Assembly (NCBI RefSeq): GCF_900142955.1
Contig: NZ_FRCP01000009.1
Coordinates: 186,001-250,000, forward strand
Source: Anaerosporobacter mobilis DSM 15930
GTDB taxonomy: Bacteria; Bacillota; Clostridia; Lachnospirales; Lachnospiraceae
Direction: 5' to 3'
Length of the DNA: 64,000 nt
Part shown: in pieces, positions 49,018 through 58,761 of the stretch
How the letters are laid out: each line of letters begins with the position of its first letter
Numbering within the stretch: position 1 is the stretch's first letter
Program-made: the position numbers and the translations under genes
The notes under the pieces: generated by a model
The model's database searches: none
The model's input: only the letters and a program-made list of their open reading frames with translations
Told to the model about the DNA's origin: nothing

Positions 49018-49788
49018 ATGATTAAAATTAATGATTCTGATAGAAGTAACCTAAGTAAGCTTTGTTCCATCAGAAAAGACGATAACTTACTACAATGGTT
49101 TCTTGAAGGAAACCCATACTCTGCTGCATGGGTAGATGATGTTATGAATCCAGAAGTAGCAATCATCATAGCTGCTGATTTTTGCTATCTCTTGGGGGAA
49201 GTCAAGCATCCTGCTAAAATAGAACAGATTTTGGAAGAGAATGCCCGTCATAAGATAATTATTCCATGCGGAACACATTGGGGTACATATTTGAATGATT
49301 ACATGTCCAAAAAAGTCCGTTGTTATAGTAGATACGCGATAAAACATGAACCTAATGTTTTTGATAAGAGTAACTTAGATCAATTAATTCAGAAACTTAA
49401 TCCTGTATATGAAATAAGACAAATAGATGAAGACATATACAAGGAAGTTCTTGGTATAGATTGGGCAGCTGACGGATGTTGTTTTTTTAGGTCTTATGAG
49501 GATTTTAAGAAAAATGGCTTGGGATATGTTATAGTAAAAGATGAACAAATTGTATGTATTGCATCCTCGTATACTTCATACAGAAATACAATTGGAGTAA
49601 CGATAGGAACATTAGATGAATACAGGAGACAGGGACTTGCAGCGGCTTGTGCGGCTACTTTAATCTTGGAATGCCTAGAAAGAGGTATCTACCCTGAATG
49701 GGAAGCATCAAATATGAATTCAGTAGCTTTATCAGAAAAATTGGGATACCATTTTGATAAGGCATTTGATGTCTATTCTCTTGTATAA
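49018..49788 (+). CDS. GNAT acetyltransferase (GNAT_acetyltran type)
   Basis: A 256-residue protein. The N-terminal half is the specific extension of this family (LQWFLEGNPYSAAWVDD), and the C-terminal half is the GNAT fold with IGVTIGTLDEYRRQGLAAACAATLI as the acetyl-CoA motif and PEWEASNMNSVALSEKLGYH as the end motif. RBS GGGGGG. The substrate is unknown. A 19-bp perfect terminator follows. Confidence 0.87.
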   Translation: MIKINDSDRSNLSKLCSIRKDDNLLQWFLEGNPYSAAWVDDVMNPEVAIIIAADFCYLLGEVKHPAKIEQILEENARHKIIIPCGTHWGTYLNDYMSKKVRCYSRYAIKHEPNVFDKSNLDQLIQKLNPVYEIRQIDEDIYKEVLGIDWAADGCCFFRSYEDFKKNGLGYVIVKDEQIVCIASSYTSYRNTIGVTIGTLDEYRRQGLAAACAATLILECLERGIYPEWEASNMNSVALSEKLGYHFDKAFDVYSLV

Positions 49789-49829
49789 ATTCCTAAGCAG
49801 GTGCAACAGTAGGTGCCAATGTATTCATA

Positions 49830-49880
49830 GGACAAAGAAAAAGCTGAGATAAATACTCAGCTTTTTCTTTGTCCTAGCAC
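49830..49880. terminator. Perfect 19-bp terminator hairpin
   Basis: GGACAAAGAAAAAGCTGAG (49830-49848) pairs perfectly with its complement at 49856-49874. The stem itself contains A5/T5 runs. Confidence 0.85.
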
Positions 49881-50181
49881 GATCATATCGAGAAGGGATT
49901 CCCGTACTTTTTTAATAGGATGCGTTGCTATAATAAGGACTGAAAAGTATGATGTTTAAGTATATCGCGTTAGGGGAGTTTAATGTTTGGGGTTAATAGT
50001 TGAGAATTATATGTAGAAGGTTGAAACATTTTAATAAACAATAAATTGTGGTATAAACTCAACGAATTAATCACAAACTAACAATATACTTGTACTTATT
50101 ATATAATACAACAATGCTGTTAGTCAACTTCTTTTGCATTTATTTTTATTGTATAATTGCCACTAGGAAGGTGAATACATT
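49881..50181 (+). other. Gap before the XRE regulator gene
   Basis: About 300 AT-rich bases. TATAAT at 50152-50157 is a possible -10 for the regulator but its -35 is poor. No gene or strong structure seen. Confidence 0.4.
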
Positions 50182-50520
50182 ATGGACATAGGAAATAGAT
50201 TGGCCAAGCAAAGAAAAAAATATGGATATACGCAAAAACAACTTGCTGATAAACTGAACTTATCACAGCAAATAATTAGTAATATTGAAAGAGAAGCTTC
50301 TGCACCGGACATACATTTCCTAAAGGCAACCGCTGACTTATATAAAATTACGATTGATGAATTAATAGGTAGGGAAGCAATTTATGAAACAAAAAGTAGT
50401 ACAGAAAAGCAAATCTTAGACGTAGTTAGAGAAATGAATGACTATGAAAAAGAATTGAGTTTAGGGCTTGTGAATCAGATCGTTCAGAATAGAAAAAAGA
50501 ATAAGGATAAGAATAGATAA
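50182..50520 (+). CDS. XRE-family DNA-binding regulator
   Basis: A 112-residue protein. Residues 4-60 form a Cro/CI helix-turn-helix (RLAKQRKKYGYTQKQLADKL; SQQIISNIEREASAPDIHFL). The rest is a short helical region ending in a basic Asn/Lys tail. It is like small phage-type or SinR-like repressors. RBS GGAAGGTGA. A terminator follows immediately, and just beyond it a 12-bp inverted repeat lies in front of the SNF2-type gene, a candidate binding site. Confidence 0.9.
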   Translation: MDIGNRLAKQRKKYGYTQKQLADKLNLSQQIISNIEREASAPDIHFLKATADLYKITIDELIGREAIYETKSSTEKQILDVVREMNDYEKELSLGLVNQIVQNRKKNKDKNR

Positions 50521-50557
50521 AAGCATTGCGATTTTTGATAAATTGCAATGCTTTTTG
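50519..50557 (+). terminator. Terminator after the XRE gene
   Basis: AAGCATTGC (50521-50529) pairs with GCAATGCTT (50545-50553), then TTT; the left arm begins at the stop codon. Confidence 0.85.
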
Positions 50558-50561
50558 TAGT

Positions 50562-50596
50562 TATATATACATTGTACATGTTATAATGTATATATA
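50562..50596 (+). promoter_or_regulatory. 12-bp inverted repeat before the SNF2-type gene
   Basis: TATATATACATT (50562-50573) and AATGTATATATA (50585-50596) are perfect complements with an 11-base spacer containing TTATAATG. It could be an operator over a -10 element. Confidence 0.5.
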
Positions 50597-50635
50597 TTAT
50601 GAAATAAAAATAACGTATGAACAATAGGTGAGAAT

Positions 50636-53600
50636 ATGATTTATAATAAAAACAATATGCAAGGAGACTTTGAGCGAGCAGCCTTGCAAGCGGGTAAAGA
50701 ACTTTATGAGAATCATCGGGTTACCATAACACATTTTCAAGGCTTTTACTATGAAAACAGTACCGATATTGTATATGAAGTACATGCTAAGGTACAAGGA
50801 GATTCAAAGAATGTATTCGAGGTTCAATTTCTTTTGCAGCATTCTTGCATCTCAGGTGAGAGATGTTGTTGCTCACAGAAAGAGAATAGCTATGTTCCTT
50901 ATTGGGATCTTGCAAGAAGACGTTGTAGACATATTGCGGCAACCATGTTTGAACTGATGGATTACGTGCAAGAGCATCCTGATTGTATCGAAACAGACTG
51001 GAAAATGGCTAATATGATTATTGGCTATCAAAACGAATCCATAGCGAAAACATTGGTCTCTACGGATGAAAAGATCCTACTAGAGCCTATTATAGAGAAG
51101 AATGGTGAGGAATACAGAGTACTTTTTAAAATCGGCAATAAGAAGAAGTATGTAATTAAGAATCTATACGAATTCGTTGATGATATACAATCAGGTGCAA
51201 AAGTAGCCTATGGGAAAGATCTAGAAGTGGTACATCATATAGACATCTTCGAAGAAAAAAGCAAAGAACTTGTGATTTTTATCTTGGCAAAGGTGGCGGA
51301 GACGAGAACATTCTTAAACGAAATTAACTATTACAATTATGGTAGACTTCCAAAGAAACGCCATATTACGTTAACACCTAGTGTGCTTGATGACTTCTTT
51401 CAGATTATGGAAGGCGAAACAATTACAATGGTGGATAAAGAAGTGGAATCGAAGAAAGAGGGAACGAAACAGATTCAATTGGTTAGGGAGAATCCCAAGG
51501 TACCAGTAGTAATCGATCGATTCTCTCCTTCTGTATTATTTGGTGCAGATGACGTTATGAAACCAAAAGACTTCGCGGGTATTACCGTATCAGTTCAAAT
51601 AGATGGCTATATGCAAGGAAAACAATATGCCTATGTCTTAATGTCGGACAAACTATTTAGAGCGGATGAAGATTTTAAGTATGCTATGCAATCTTTCCTT
51701 AAAACAGTTGATAAGAATGGTAAGCGAGATTTTATCGTAGGAGAATTTGTTGCAGGATTTTATCAACAAGTTTTAAATAAGATACGCAACTATATCGATT
51801 TGCAAGAATATGATCATGAAGAAATTGCGGCAGCCCTTCCACCAGATCCAGTATTTGAAATCTATATGGACAAAGTGGAAGAGAATGTATTCTGTGAGGT
51901 AAAGGCTAGTTATGGAGAAGAGTCGTATAATATATACGATGAGTGTGAAGCGCATCAAAAAATATGCAATCAAACAGAGGAATTTCAAGTAGCAGCAGTC
52001 GTGAATCGTTATCTACCATATCGAGATGAGAAGCAGGTGATGAATCATTGTGGAAATGATGATGAAGTGATTTATCGTTTACTAGATGAGGGAATCGAAG
52101 ACTTAATGCAATATGGTCAGCTGTTTATCTCAGATGGACTACAAAGAATGAAGATAAATGCAAGTCCAAAGATTTCAGTTGGTGTATCTATAAATCATAA
52201 TCTGCTAGATTTAACCATTGATTCTAGTGAAGTTGATTTTCATGAATTGCAAGAAATATTAAGTAGCTATCGAATGAAAAAGCGTTATCATAGATTAAAT
52301 AACGGCAATTTCCTTCAATTAGAAGACAATTCATTAACTGCTCTTAGTGAATTAATGGAGAGTACGCATCTATCGGTCAAGGATTTGACTAAAGGTAAGT
52401 TGCATATACCGGCTTATCGTGCCTTGTATTTGGATAAAATCTTACAAGAGAGCGAAGGAATCCATTACGCTAGGGATAAAAAAGTGAAGGAAATGCTTCG
52501 AAACTTCAAGGCTATTGAAGAGAGCGAATTCGAAGTTCCAAAAGAACTTGAAGATATTCTACGCCCTTATCAAAAGGTGGGATACCAGTGGTTGCGTACG
52601 ATGGAAGCGTATCAATTCGGTGGAATCTTAGCAGATGATATGGGACTCGGTAAAACAGTGCAGATGATAGCCGTTTTATTATCAGCAAAGTTAGAAGGAA
52701 AAGAGGGAACAAGCCTAATCGTTTGTCCAGCATCCTTGATTTATAACTGGGAAAACGAATGCCATCAATTTGCACCAGCTTTACAGGTAAAAGTGGTAGC
52801 AGGAACAGTGGAAGAACGAACGAACTTATTGCGTGACGTAATTGAAGAAAAGGAAAAGGTGGATGTCTTAATCACCTCTTATGACTTGTTAAAACGAGAC
52901 ATTGAGCAGTATGAATCTATACCATTTTTATACGAGATTATTGATGAGGCCCAGTACATCAAGAATCAGGCGACTATGGGAGCGAAGGCGGTAAAGATTA
53001 TCAATGCCAAGATCAGGTTTGCCTTAACTGGAACACCAATCGAAAATCGACTAAGTGAGTTATGGAGTATATTCGACTACTTAATGCCAGGATTTTTGTA
53101 TCGATATGAACAGTTCAAGAAAGAGATGGAAGTACCAATTACAAAGAGACAGGAAGAAGATGTAACGGTAAGACTCAAGAAAATGGTTGCGCCATTTATC
53201 TTACGACGATTAAAGAAAGATGTATTAAAAGACCTCCCAGACATATTAGAGCAAGTTACGTATGCTAAGATGGCAAAAGAACAACGTTCCATCTATGAAG
53301 CGTATACCGAGAAGGTAAGAGCGGGGTTAGCGGGGCAAAGTAAGGAAGAGTTTGCTTCTAGTAAACTTAAAATCTTAGCGGAATTAACTAAACTACGTCA
53401 AATCTGTTGCGATCCAACCTTACTATATGAAAACTATGAAGAGGAATCGGCAAAACTAGCTACTTGTATGGAATTACTTCATAACGCTGTGGATGGCAAC
53501 CATAAAGTACTGTTATTCTCACAATTCACCTCCATGCTTTCTATTATAGAGGAACGGTTAAAACAAGAAGGAATTACGTATTATAAGATTACAGGAGCAA

Positions 53601-53980
53601 CGAAGAAAGAAGAGCGAATTCAACTAGTAAACAAGTTTAACGAAGATGATACGACAGTATTCCTAATCTCATTAAAGGCAGGAGGAACGGGTCTTAATCT
53701 AACCGGTGCGGATATTGTAATCCACTTTGACCCATGGTGGAATGTAGCAGCACAAAACCAAGCGACCGATCGTGCGCATCGAATTGGCCAAAAGAATGTA
53801 GTAACGGTATTCAAACTCATCATGCAAGATACCATCGAAGAGAAAATCATGAAGATGCAGCTGGCTAAGAAAGACCTTGCGGATCAGATTATTAGTGAGG
53901 ATACGAATCAATTGCAGAATATGACGAGAGAGGATTTTGAGGAGTTGCTGGGGGAGGGAATATGTGTTTTAACTGTCTAA
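50636..53980 (+). CDS. SNF2-family ATPase with SWIM zinc finger
   Basis: An 1114-residue protein. The N-terminal part has a SWIM-like CxC and CxH pattern (CCCSQ then RRCRHIAATMF, about 80-108). The middle (about 230-600) is the SNF2-associated region common in Firmicutes. The ATPase has ILADDMGLGKT (Walker A, K673), DEAQ (770-773), FALTGTPIENRL and ILRRLKKDVL. The second lobe has LLFSQFTSML, ISLKAGGTGLNLTGAD and ATDRAHRIGQ. It is a DNA-translocating protein of unknown bacterial role, possibly in repair or transcription recycling. No nuclease or defence partner genes are adjacent. Confidence 0.93.
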   Translation: MIYNKNNMQGDFERAALQAGKELYENHRVTITHFQGFYYENSTDIVYEVHAKVQGDSKNVFEVQFLLQHSCISGERCCCSQKENSYVPYWDLARRRCRHIAATMFELMDYVQEHPDCIETDWKMANMIIGYQNESIAKTLVSTDEKILLEPIIEKNGEEYRVLFKIGNKKKYVIKNLYEFVDDIQSGAKVAYGKDLEVVHHIDIFEEKSKELVIFILAKVAETRTFLNEINYYNYGRLPKKRHITLTPSVLDDFFQIMEGETITMVDKEVESKKEGTKQIQLVRENPKVPVVIDRFSPSVLFGADDVMKPKDFAGITVSVQIDGYMQGKQYAYVLMSDKLFRADEDFKYAMQSFLKTVDKNGKRDFIVGEFVAGFYQQVLNKIRNYIDLQEYDHEEIAAALPPDPVFEIYMDKVEENVFCEVKASYGEESYNIYDECEAHQKICNQTEEFQVAAVVNRYLPYRDEKQVMNHCGNDDEVIYRLLDEGIEDLMQYGQLFISDGLQRMKINASPKISVGVSINHNLLDLTIDSSEVDFHELQEILSSYRMKKRYHRLNNGNFLQLEDNSLTALSELMESTHLSVKDLTKGKLHIPAYRALYLDKILQESEGIHYARDKKVKEMLRNFKAIEESEFEVPKELEDILRPYQKVGYQWLRTMEAYQFGGILADDMGLGKTVQMIAVLLSAKLEGKEGTSLIVCPASLIYNWENECHQFAPALQVKVVAGTVEERTNLLRDVIEEKEKVDVLITSYDLLKRDIEQYESIPFLYEIIDEAQYIKNQATMGAKAVKIINAKIRFALTGTPIENRLSELWSIFDYLMPGFLYRYEQFKKEMEVPITKRQEEDVTVRLKKMVAPFILRRLKKDVLKDLPDILEQVTYAKMAKEQRSIYEAYTEKVRAGLAGQSKEEFASSKLKILAELTKLRQICCDPTLLYENYEEESAKLATCMELLHNAVDGNHKVLLFSQFTSMLSIIEERLKQEGITYYKITGATKKEERIQLVNKFNEDDTTVFLISLKAGGTGLNLTGADIVIHFDPWWNVAAQNQATDRAHRIGQKNVVTVFKLIMQDTIEEKIMKMQLAKKDLADQIISEDTNQLQNMTREDFEELLGEGICVLTV

Positions 53981-54188
53981 TGCTATTAGTCATCTGTTGG
54001 ATAGTGAATAGGAATAGAGTTATATAGCAATTAAATAATGATCATAAGGAAAGGCATCTATGATAATTGATAATGAAAATCCTTAAATGTTATGTTTTAC
54101 CATGTAGTCAGGAGGAATTTCAGTAGATGTTTTCACTTAAAAAATTATTATAAGTCTTTAGGTAGGATTCGATTAGAAAGGAAGAACA

Positions 54189-55406
54189 ATGCAAGGATAT
54201 AACTGTATAATGGTATACAATGAAAAACGAGATAAACTATTATTTTGTAAGCGTATAAAAGAACCCTACAAAGGATTATTCAATTTTGTTGGAGGAAAGA
54301 TAAATCCAGAAGAAGATGGTTTTGCAGCAGCATATCGTGAACTATACGAAGAAACAGGAATCAGTGAGAAAGAGATAGAATTGAATCACATGATGGACTT
54401 TACTTATTATAATCAAGACTGCTATGTAGAAGTCTATGTGGGATATCTGAGGCGGGAAGTTGAATTGAAGGTAGAGCTCCATCCCCTATACTGGTTAGAA
54501 TTGAATGAAGATTTCTTCAACACAAGTAAATTTGCTGGGGAGGGCAATATTGGTCATATGGTTGAACAGGTGGTGCAGTATGGAAGCGGTGTTAGTGGAG
54601 AGCGAGATTCAGATAGGGCCTCCATTAATAAGGATAATTCTTTGACTACAAAATCGTTACCGAGTGAAGATATGAATCAACTAGGAACACTAGATAAGAA
54701 CAGCTTATCAATTGGAGTAGACGGTTGCAAAGGCGGCTGGATTGTAGCAAGTATAGACCATGGTACATTAAAGATTGAGAAGAAGACTTCCATAGAAGAA
54801 ATTGTCACATACTACGATGGATTTGATTATTTCTTAATTGATATGGTAATCGGCTTGCCAAGTGGCAAAGAGCAAATCAGACCAGATATGTATGCGAGAC
54901 AGATTATAAAAGAACGTACCTCAACCATATTCCCAGTTCCATGTAGGCAAGCAGTCTATGCAGAAAGTATAGCAGAGGCATACGAAGAAAATGTACGTGT
55001 GTTAGGTAAGAAATTTACTCCATTAACGGTAGGAATTTTGCCAAAGATGCAAGAACTAGATACCTTCTTACAAGAACATGAAGAGTATAAGAATGTAATT
55101 CTAGAAAGTCATCCTGAGGTATGCTTTGCACGTCTGAATGGAAAGACGGTACTATCGAAGAAATCGGAGTACGAAGGATTGGTTGAACGTGTACAGATTC
55201 TACAAAAGTATTTACCGCGACTGAATGCGAATGATCTAATGCAAATGGCAAAGCAAAATCGTTGCAATGTGGACGATATTGTAGATGCAATCTGTTTAGC
55301 TATAACAGCGAATCTAGCAAAACAAGGGTTATGCGAGGTTATACCAGAAGAACCGATGATAGATGAGACTGGACTTAAGATGCAGATGGTGATTGGGAAA
55401 GTATAA
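54189..55406 (+). CDS. Nudix hydrolase fused to a DUF429 domain
   Basis: A 405-residue fusion. Residues 1-140 are Nudix with a perfect box from G36 to I58 (GKINPEE, then REL-x-EETGI), a start resembling 8-oxo-dGTPase (MQGYNCIMVYNEKRDKLLF). After a polar linker, residues 173-400 are DUF429, an RNase H-like predicted nuclease fold: IGVDGCKGGWIVA, FLIDMVIGLP, SHPEVCFARLNG and VDDIVDAICLAITA. Fusing a nucleotide pyrophosphatase to a DUF429 domain is unusual. Both may act on damaged nucleotides or nucleic acid. No partner genes are obvious. Confidence 0.88.
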   Translation: MQGYNCIMVYNEKRDKLLFCKRIKEPYKGLFNFVGGKINPEEDGFAAAYRELYEETGISEKEIELNHMMDFTYYNQDCYVEVYVGYLRREVELKVELHPLYWLELNEDFFNTSKFAGEGNIGHMVEQVVQYGSGVSGERDSDRASINKDNSLTTKSLPSEDMNQLGTLDKNSLSIGVDGCKGGWIVASIDHGTLKIEKKTSIEEIVTYYDGFDYFLIDMVIGLPSGKEQIRPDMYARQIIKERTSTIFPVPCRQAVYAESIAEAYEENVRVLGKKFTPLTVGILPKMQELDTFLQEHEEYKNVILESHPEVCFARLNGKTVLSKKSEYEGLVERVQILQKYLPRLNANDLMQMAKQNRCNVDDIVDAICLAITANLAKQGLCEVIPEEPMIDETGLKMQMVIGKV

Positions 55407-55653
55407 AAGAAGGAATTCAATAATTAGTGTTACTATCTGTGCATTTATATTGAGATACTGTTTTAGTTATAAATCTCCTTTTAAAATATAAGGGAGGTAC
55501 TTGATGGGGGGAGCAATTATCAAGTTGGATATTCCAGAGTGTATCTAATCTACTATCGGGTAAATACAACTAACATGACGATGTTCGACAAACTTCTAAT
55601 ATCTTCTTTGTTATACTTGTAAATATATGTTATTGAAGATAAAGGAGATGAAT

Positions 55654-56751
55654 ATGGGATTATTAAATAGGTTAAAGGAACCTGTTTTTCTAAAAGAAAG
55701 TAGTGACGCGGAAGTACAATTATATACATTAAAAGCTTTGGAACCAAGATTGAATAAAGAGGGACAAGCACTAATAAAGCAGGATATCCAGTGCCTTGAA
55801 TATGGTATCGCTGGTGAAAAGAATATTGCATATGAATTGAGAAATAGTCATATGCCTATGTATATATTGCATGATATTTATCTAGAGTCGGGAGATCTAA
55901 CAGCCCAAATTGATTATCTTGTAATTACAAGAAAGTTGTGTTTTGTAATCGAATGTAAGAATCTGTACGGAAATATTGAAATCAATAGTGCAGGAGATTT
56001 TATCCGTGAAATGGAAATTGGAAGATATAAGCAGAAAGAAGGAATATACTCTCCAATTACGCAGAACCAGCGACATCTTGAGTTAATGAAGAAAATTAAG
56101 GTGGAGAATAAGAGTAATATTCTTTCAAAGTTCATGTGTGAAAGGTATTTCGACTGTTTCAATAAATCAGTAATTGTGTTAGCAAATCCTAAAACTGTGT
56201 TAAAAGCAAAGTATGCAAAAAAAGAGATAAAGGATAAAGTAATTCGTTCAGATCAATTGGTAAAGTACATTAAGGATATGAATGAACGGTCAAAAGAAAC
56301 AGCAAATTCAGATAAAGCGCTCATGTCTTGGGCACAATCATATCTGAAATTGCATAAGGATGTGCGAAAAGATTATACGGAAAAGTATGAGAAGTATAAA
56401 TTAAAGGAAGAAATAGAAGGTGATACGATACATATAATCCCTATGATAGAGGAAGCTGCAATTTCAGTTATGTCGGAAGATAATATTAATGGAATGGAAG
56501 AAAAAACAATGGAAGAAAAAACGATAGAAGAAACAGCGATATACAAGGAATTAAGAGAATATAGATTAAATAAAAGTCGTGAAGAGATGGTGAAACCATA
56601 TTTTATTTATAATAATAATCAATTAGTGGATTTGATTTCTAGGATGCCACGAGATAAGGGAGAGTTGAAGAAGATAGCTGGATTTGGAGAGGTTAAGGTT
56701 GAGAAATATGGAGACGATATCATAGGGATTGTGGGGAAGTATGTTGTATAA
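55654..56751 (+). CDS. NERD-domain protein with C-terminal HRDC-like domain
   Basis: A 365-residue protein. The NERD domain (about 45-165) has GIAGEKNIAYELRNS, ILHDIYLESGDLTAQIDYLV and FVIECKNLYGNI, the nuclease-related core with the E-x-K pair. A charged middle is followed by an HRDC-like end (LREYRLNKSREEMVKPYFIY; LKKIAGFGEVKVEKYGDDI). NERD-HRDC proteins are presumed DNA processing factors. The frame opens at 55627, but AAAGGAG (55641-55647) fits ATG 55654. Confidence 0.87.
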   Translation: MGLLNRLKEPVFLKESSDAEVQLYTLKALEPRLNKEGQALIKQDIQCLEYGIAGEKNIAYELRNSHMPMYILHDIYLESGDLTAQIDYLVITRKLCFVIECKNLYGNIEINSAGDFIREMEIGRYKQKEGIYSPITQNQRHLELMKKIKVENKSNILSKFMCERYFDCFNKSVIVLANPKTVLKAKYAKKEIKDKVIRSDQLVKYIKDMNERSKETANSDKALMSWAQSYLKLHKDVRKDYTEKYEKYKLKEEIEGDTIHIIPMIEEAAISVMSEDNINGMEEKTMEEKTIEETAIYKELREYRLNKSREEMVKPYFIYNNNQLVDLISRMPRDKGELKKIAGFGEVKVEKYGDDIIGIVGKYVV

Positions 56752-56910
56752 GTAGGTTCAATATAGCAAGAAGAGTATAAGTACTTATATAGGTACTTTA
56801 TGTAAAATAACTTAATAATATAATTGAGTAAATGACCTAAAAATGGCATAATAATAACAAATAAGGAGTCGCAATTTGTAGCAACAAATATTATTTCGGT
56901 AGGTGAATAT

Positions 56911-57231
56911 ATGGAAAAATACATATTAAAGTATTGGTTCGAACATGGAGGTACATGTTTATGGTCTGCAAATGATTATGCACGAGAAAAATTTAACTAT
57001 CCTATAGTTAATGAAAAGCTGCCAATATCAAAGGATATAGTAGAGGAATTATATACCCTTGAAGAAGTATATCATGGATATCTTGATTGGGATTGTCCAT
57101 CTAATCCTTCTCCTTGGACTTCAGAACAAAAGCAAAATTTTATTAACCGAGCAAATACAGCATATCGCAAACTGATATCAGAATTAGGTAATAATTTTGA
57201 AGTTATTAATGATATAATTAATTGCGTATAA
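56911..57231 (+). CDS. Hypothetical protein, 106 residues
   Basis: A 106-residue soluble protein rich in Trp and Tyr (ILKYWFEHGGTCLWSANDYA; YHGYLDWDCPSNPSPWTSEQ). No recognised family. It has a weak GGTGAA ribosome site and codon use like its neighbours. The surrounding gaps contain no clear promoter. Its size and composition suggest a small immunity-like or phage-derived protein, but nothing nearby supports that. Confidence 0.65.
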   Translation: MEKYILKYWFEHGGTCLWSANDYAREKFNYPIVNEKLPISKDIVEELYTLEEVYHGYLDWDCPSNPSPWTSEQKQNFINRANTAYRKLISELGNNFEVINDIINCV

Positions 57232-57297
57232 AATGATATTTCACACTAAGAATATGCACAAATTAAATTGATTAGTTATAAATACATGGAGGATAAC

Positions 57298-57819
57298 ATG
57301 CAAGAACCTAACAATATATACCCAGACAATAAGCAAGAGATGTATCAGCTATTAAAGGAACAGATGAAAGCTATGTTAGAAGGAGAAAAGGAGGTGATCG
57401 CTAATCTTTCTAATTGTTCTGCTCTATTGAATGAAGCCCTTACAGATATTAATTGGGTAGGGTTTTATCTTATGAAGCAAAATGAATTAATACTTGGTCC
57501 GTTCCAAGGTAAGTTAGCTTGTATCCATATACCAATAGGAAAAGGAGTATGTGGAACTGCTGTGAAAACGAAAGAGATTCAATTAGTTAAAGATGTTCAC
57601 GAATTCCCAGGACATATCGCCTGCGACAGCGCCAGCCGATCAGAGATTGTAATACCACTAATGTTACAGGACAAAGTCATTGGTGTGTTAGATATTGATA
57701 GCCCAAGCGTAGCAAGATTTGATGAAGTGGATGCAAAGGAGTTGGAAGAGATTGCTCAACTTATATTAGAGGGTTGCGCATGGGAGATTGAGATTCGATA
57801 CGACTTTAAAAGAGCTTAA
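57298..57819 (+). CDS. Free methionine-(R)-sulfoxide reductase (GAF type)
   Basis: A 173-residue GAF-domain enzyme. It has LNWVGFYL-like sequence (INWVGFYLMKQNELILGPFQ) and the three catalytic Cys at 75, 85 and 109 (GKLACIHIPIGKGVCGTAV; GHIACDSASRSEIVIP). Their spacing of 10 and 24 equals that of E. coli fRMsr (C84, C94, C118). It reduces free Met-(R)-sulfoxide. An earlier in-frame ATG exists at 57268, but GGAGG (57288-57292) fits ATG 57298. Useful against oxidative damage in an anaerobe. Confidence 0.92.
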   Translation: MQEPNNIYPDNKQEMYQLLKEQMKAMLEGEKEVIANLSNCSALLNEALTDINWVGFYLMKQNELILGPFQGKLACIHIPIGKGVCGTAVKTKEIQLVKDVHEFPGHIACDSASRSEIVIPLMLQDKVIGVLDIDSPSVARFDEVDAKELEEIAQLILEGCAWEIEIRYDFKRA

Positions 57820-57939
57820 ACCAGAATGTTTTCGTTCAAGTTCGTATAGCAAGCTTTCTTACTGGTATGAAAATTGTTTTATATAAAATTCAGGATTGAA
57901 AAGCAAAGTGTATTTATAAGTAATAAAAAGGAGAACCAC

Positions 57940-58386
57940 ATGACAACCATATCCATACTATCCGACACCCACGGACTACTCCGTGAAGAGGTAAAACAAC
58001 AACTAAAAAACTCTGACATAATTATTCATGCAGGAGACATTAACACACAGGGTATCGTAGATGAACTTCGTAGCTTTGCACCACTCTACATCGTCAGTGG
58101 GAATAATGACAAAGAATGGGCAAGAGAACTTCCCGCATCGCTGTTGACAACTATTGAAGAAGTACGTATTTTTATTGTGCACAACAAGAAGGATATACCG
58201 AAAGATTTATCAGATGTAGATCTTATTATATATGGACATTCTCATAAGTATGATGACAAGGAAGTGGATGGAGTTAGAATGTTTAATCCGGGAAGCTGTG
58301 GAAAGCGTCGGTTTGATCTTGAGATTACCATGGCGCAAATGATTATAGATAAGAGTTCGTTCTGTATTGAAAAGATTAAGATATAG
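57940..58386 (+). CDS. YfcE/MJ0936-type metallophosphoesterase
   Basis: A 148-residue phosphodiesterase. The motifs are ISILSDTHG (first metal site), IIHAGDINT, VSGNNDKEW, FIVHN and YGHSHKYDD, then FNPGSCGKRR. All metal ligands of the small YfcE family are visible, although the usual HG in the fourth block is HN. The natural substrate of the family is unclear. The frame opens at 57874, but AAAGGAG fits ATG 57940. Confidence 0.9.
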   Translation: MTTISILSDTHGLLREEVKQQLKNSDIIIHAGDINTQGIVDELRSFAPLYIVSGNNDKEWARELPASLLTTIEEVRIFIVHNKKDIPKDLSDVDLIIYGHSHKYDDKEVDGVRMFNPGSCGKRRFDLEITMAQMIIDKSSFCIEKIKI

Positions 58387-58761
58387 AAATAGTTATACTC
58401 ACTTTTTTGCTTTCCGCTATTCCCTACAAAATCTAATAATTCTAAACTATCTCCGGAAACTCTATGTCTTTTCGTTATTACAGAATACCATTAATACAAT
58501 CTTCACGAATTATCTGCCTAGATATAGACACTAGTTGTCTCTTTTTACCAGATAATTTGTTCAAGATTGTTTTTTTGATGTTGCATTTCAATACATTCTG
58601 ACTGAAAAATATGTAATAGATATTCAAACTATAGTTTGCACCAGCTTTTATTAGATATGACTATTATAAATGATGTAGTATGTTGTTGATAATTAATATT
58701 CTTAATGCTAAAATAATGATGCAAAATTACATATACAAAAGGTTGAAAGGAGTATTATCTT
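58387..58761 (+). promoter_or_regulatory. Gap with promoter of the chemoreceptor gene
   Basis: TTGATA (58686-58691), 17 bases, TAAAAT (58709-58714) is a likely sigma-A promoter 47 bases before the start. A weak AGACA/TGTCT hairpin with a T run (58526-58546) may end the upstream gene. Nothing else seen in 375 bases. Confidence 0.55.
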
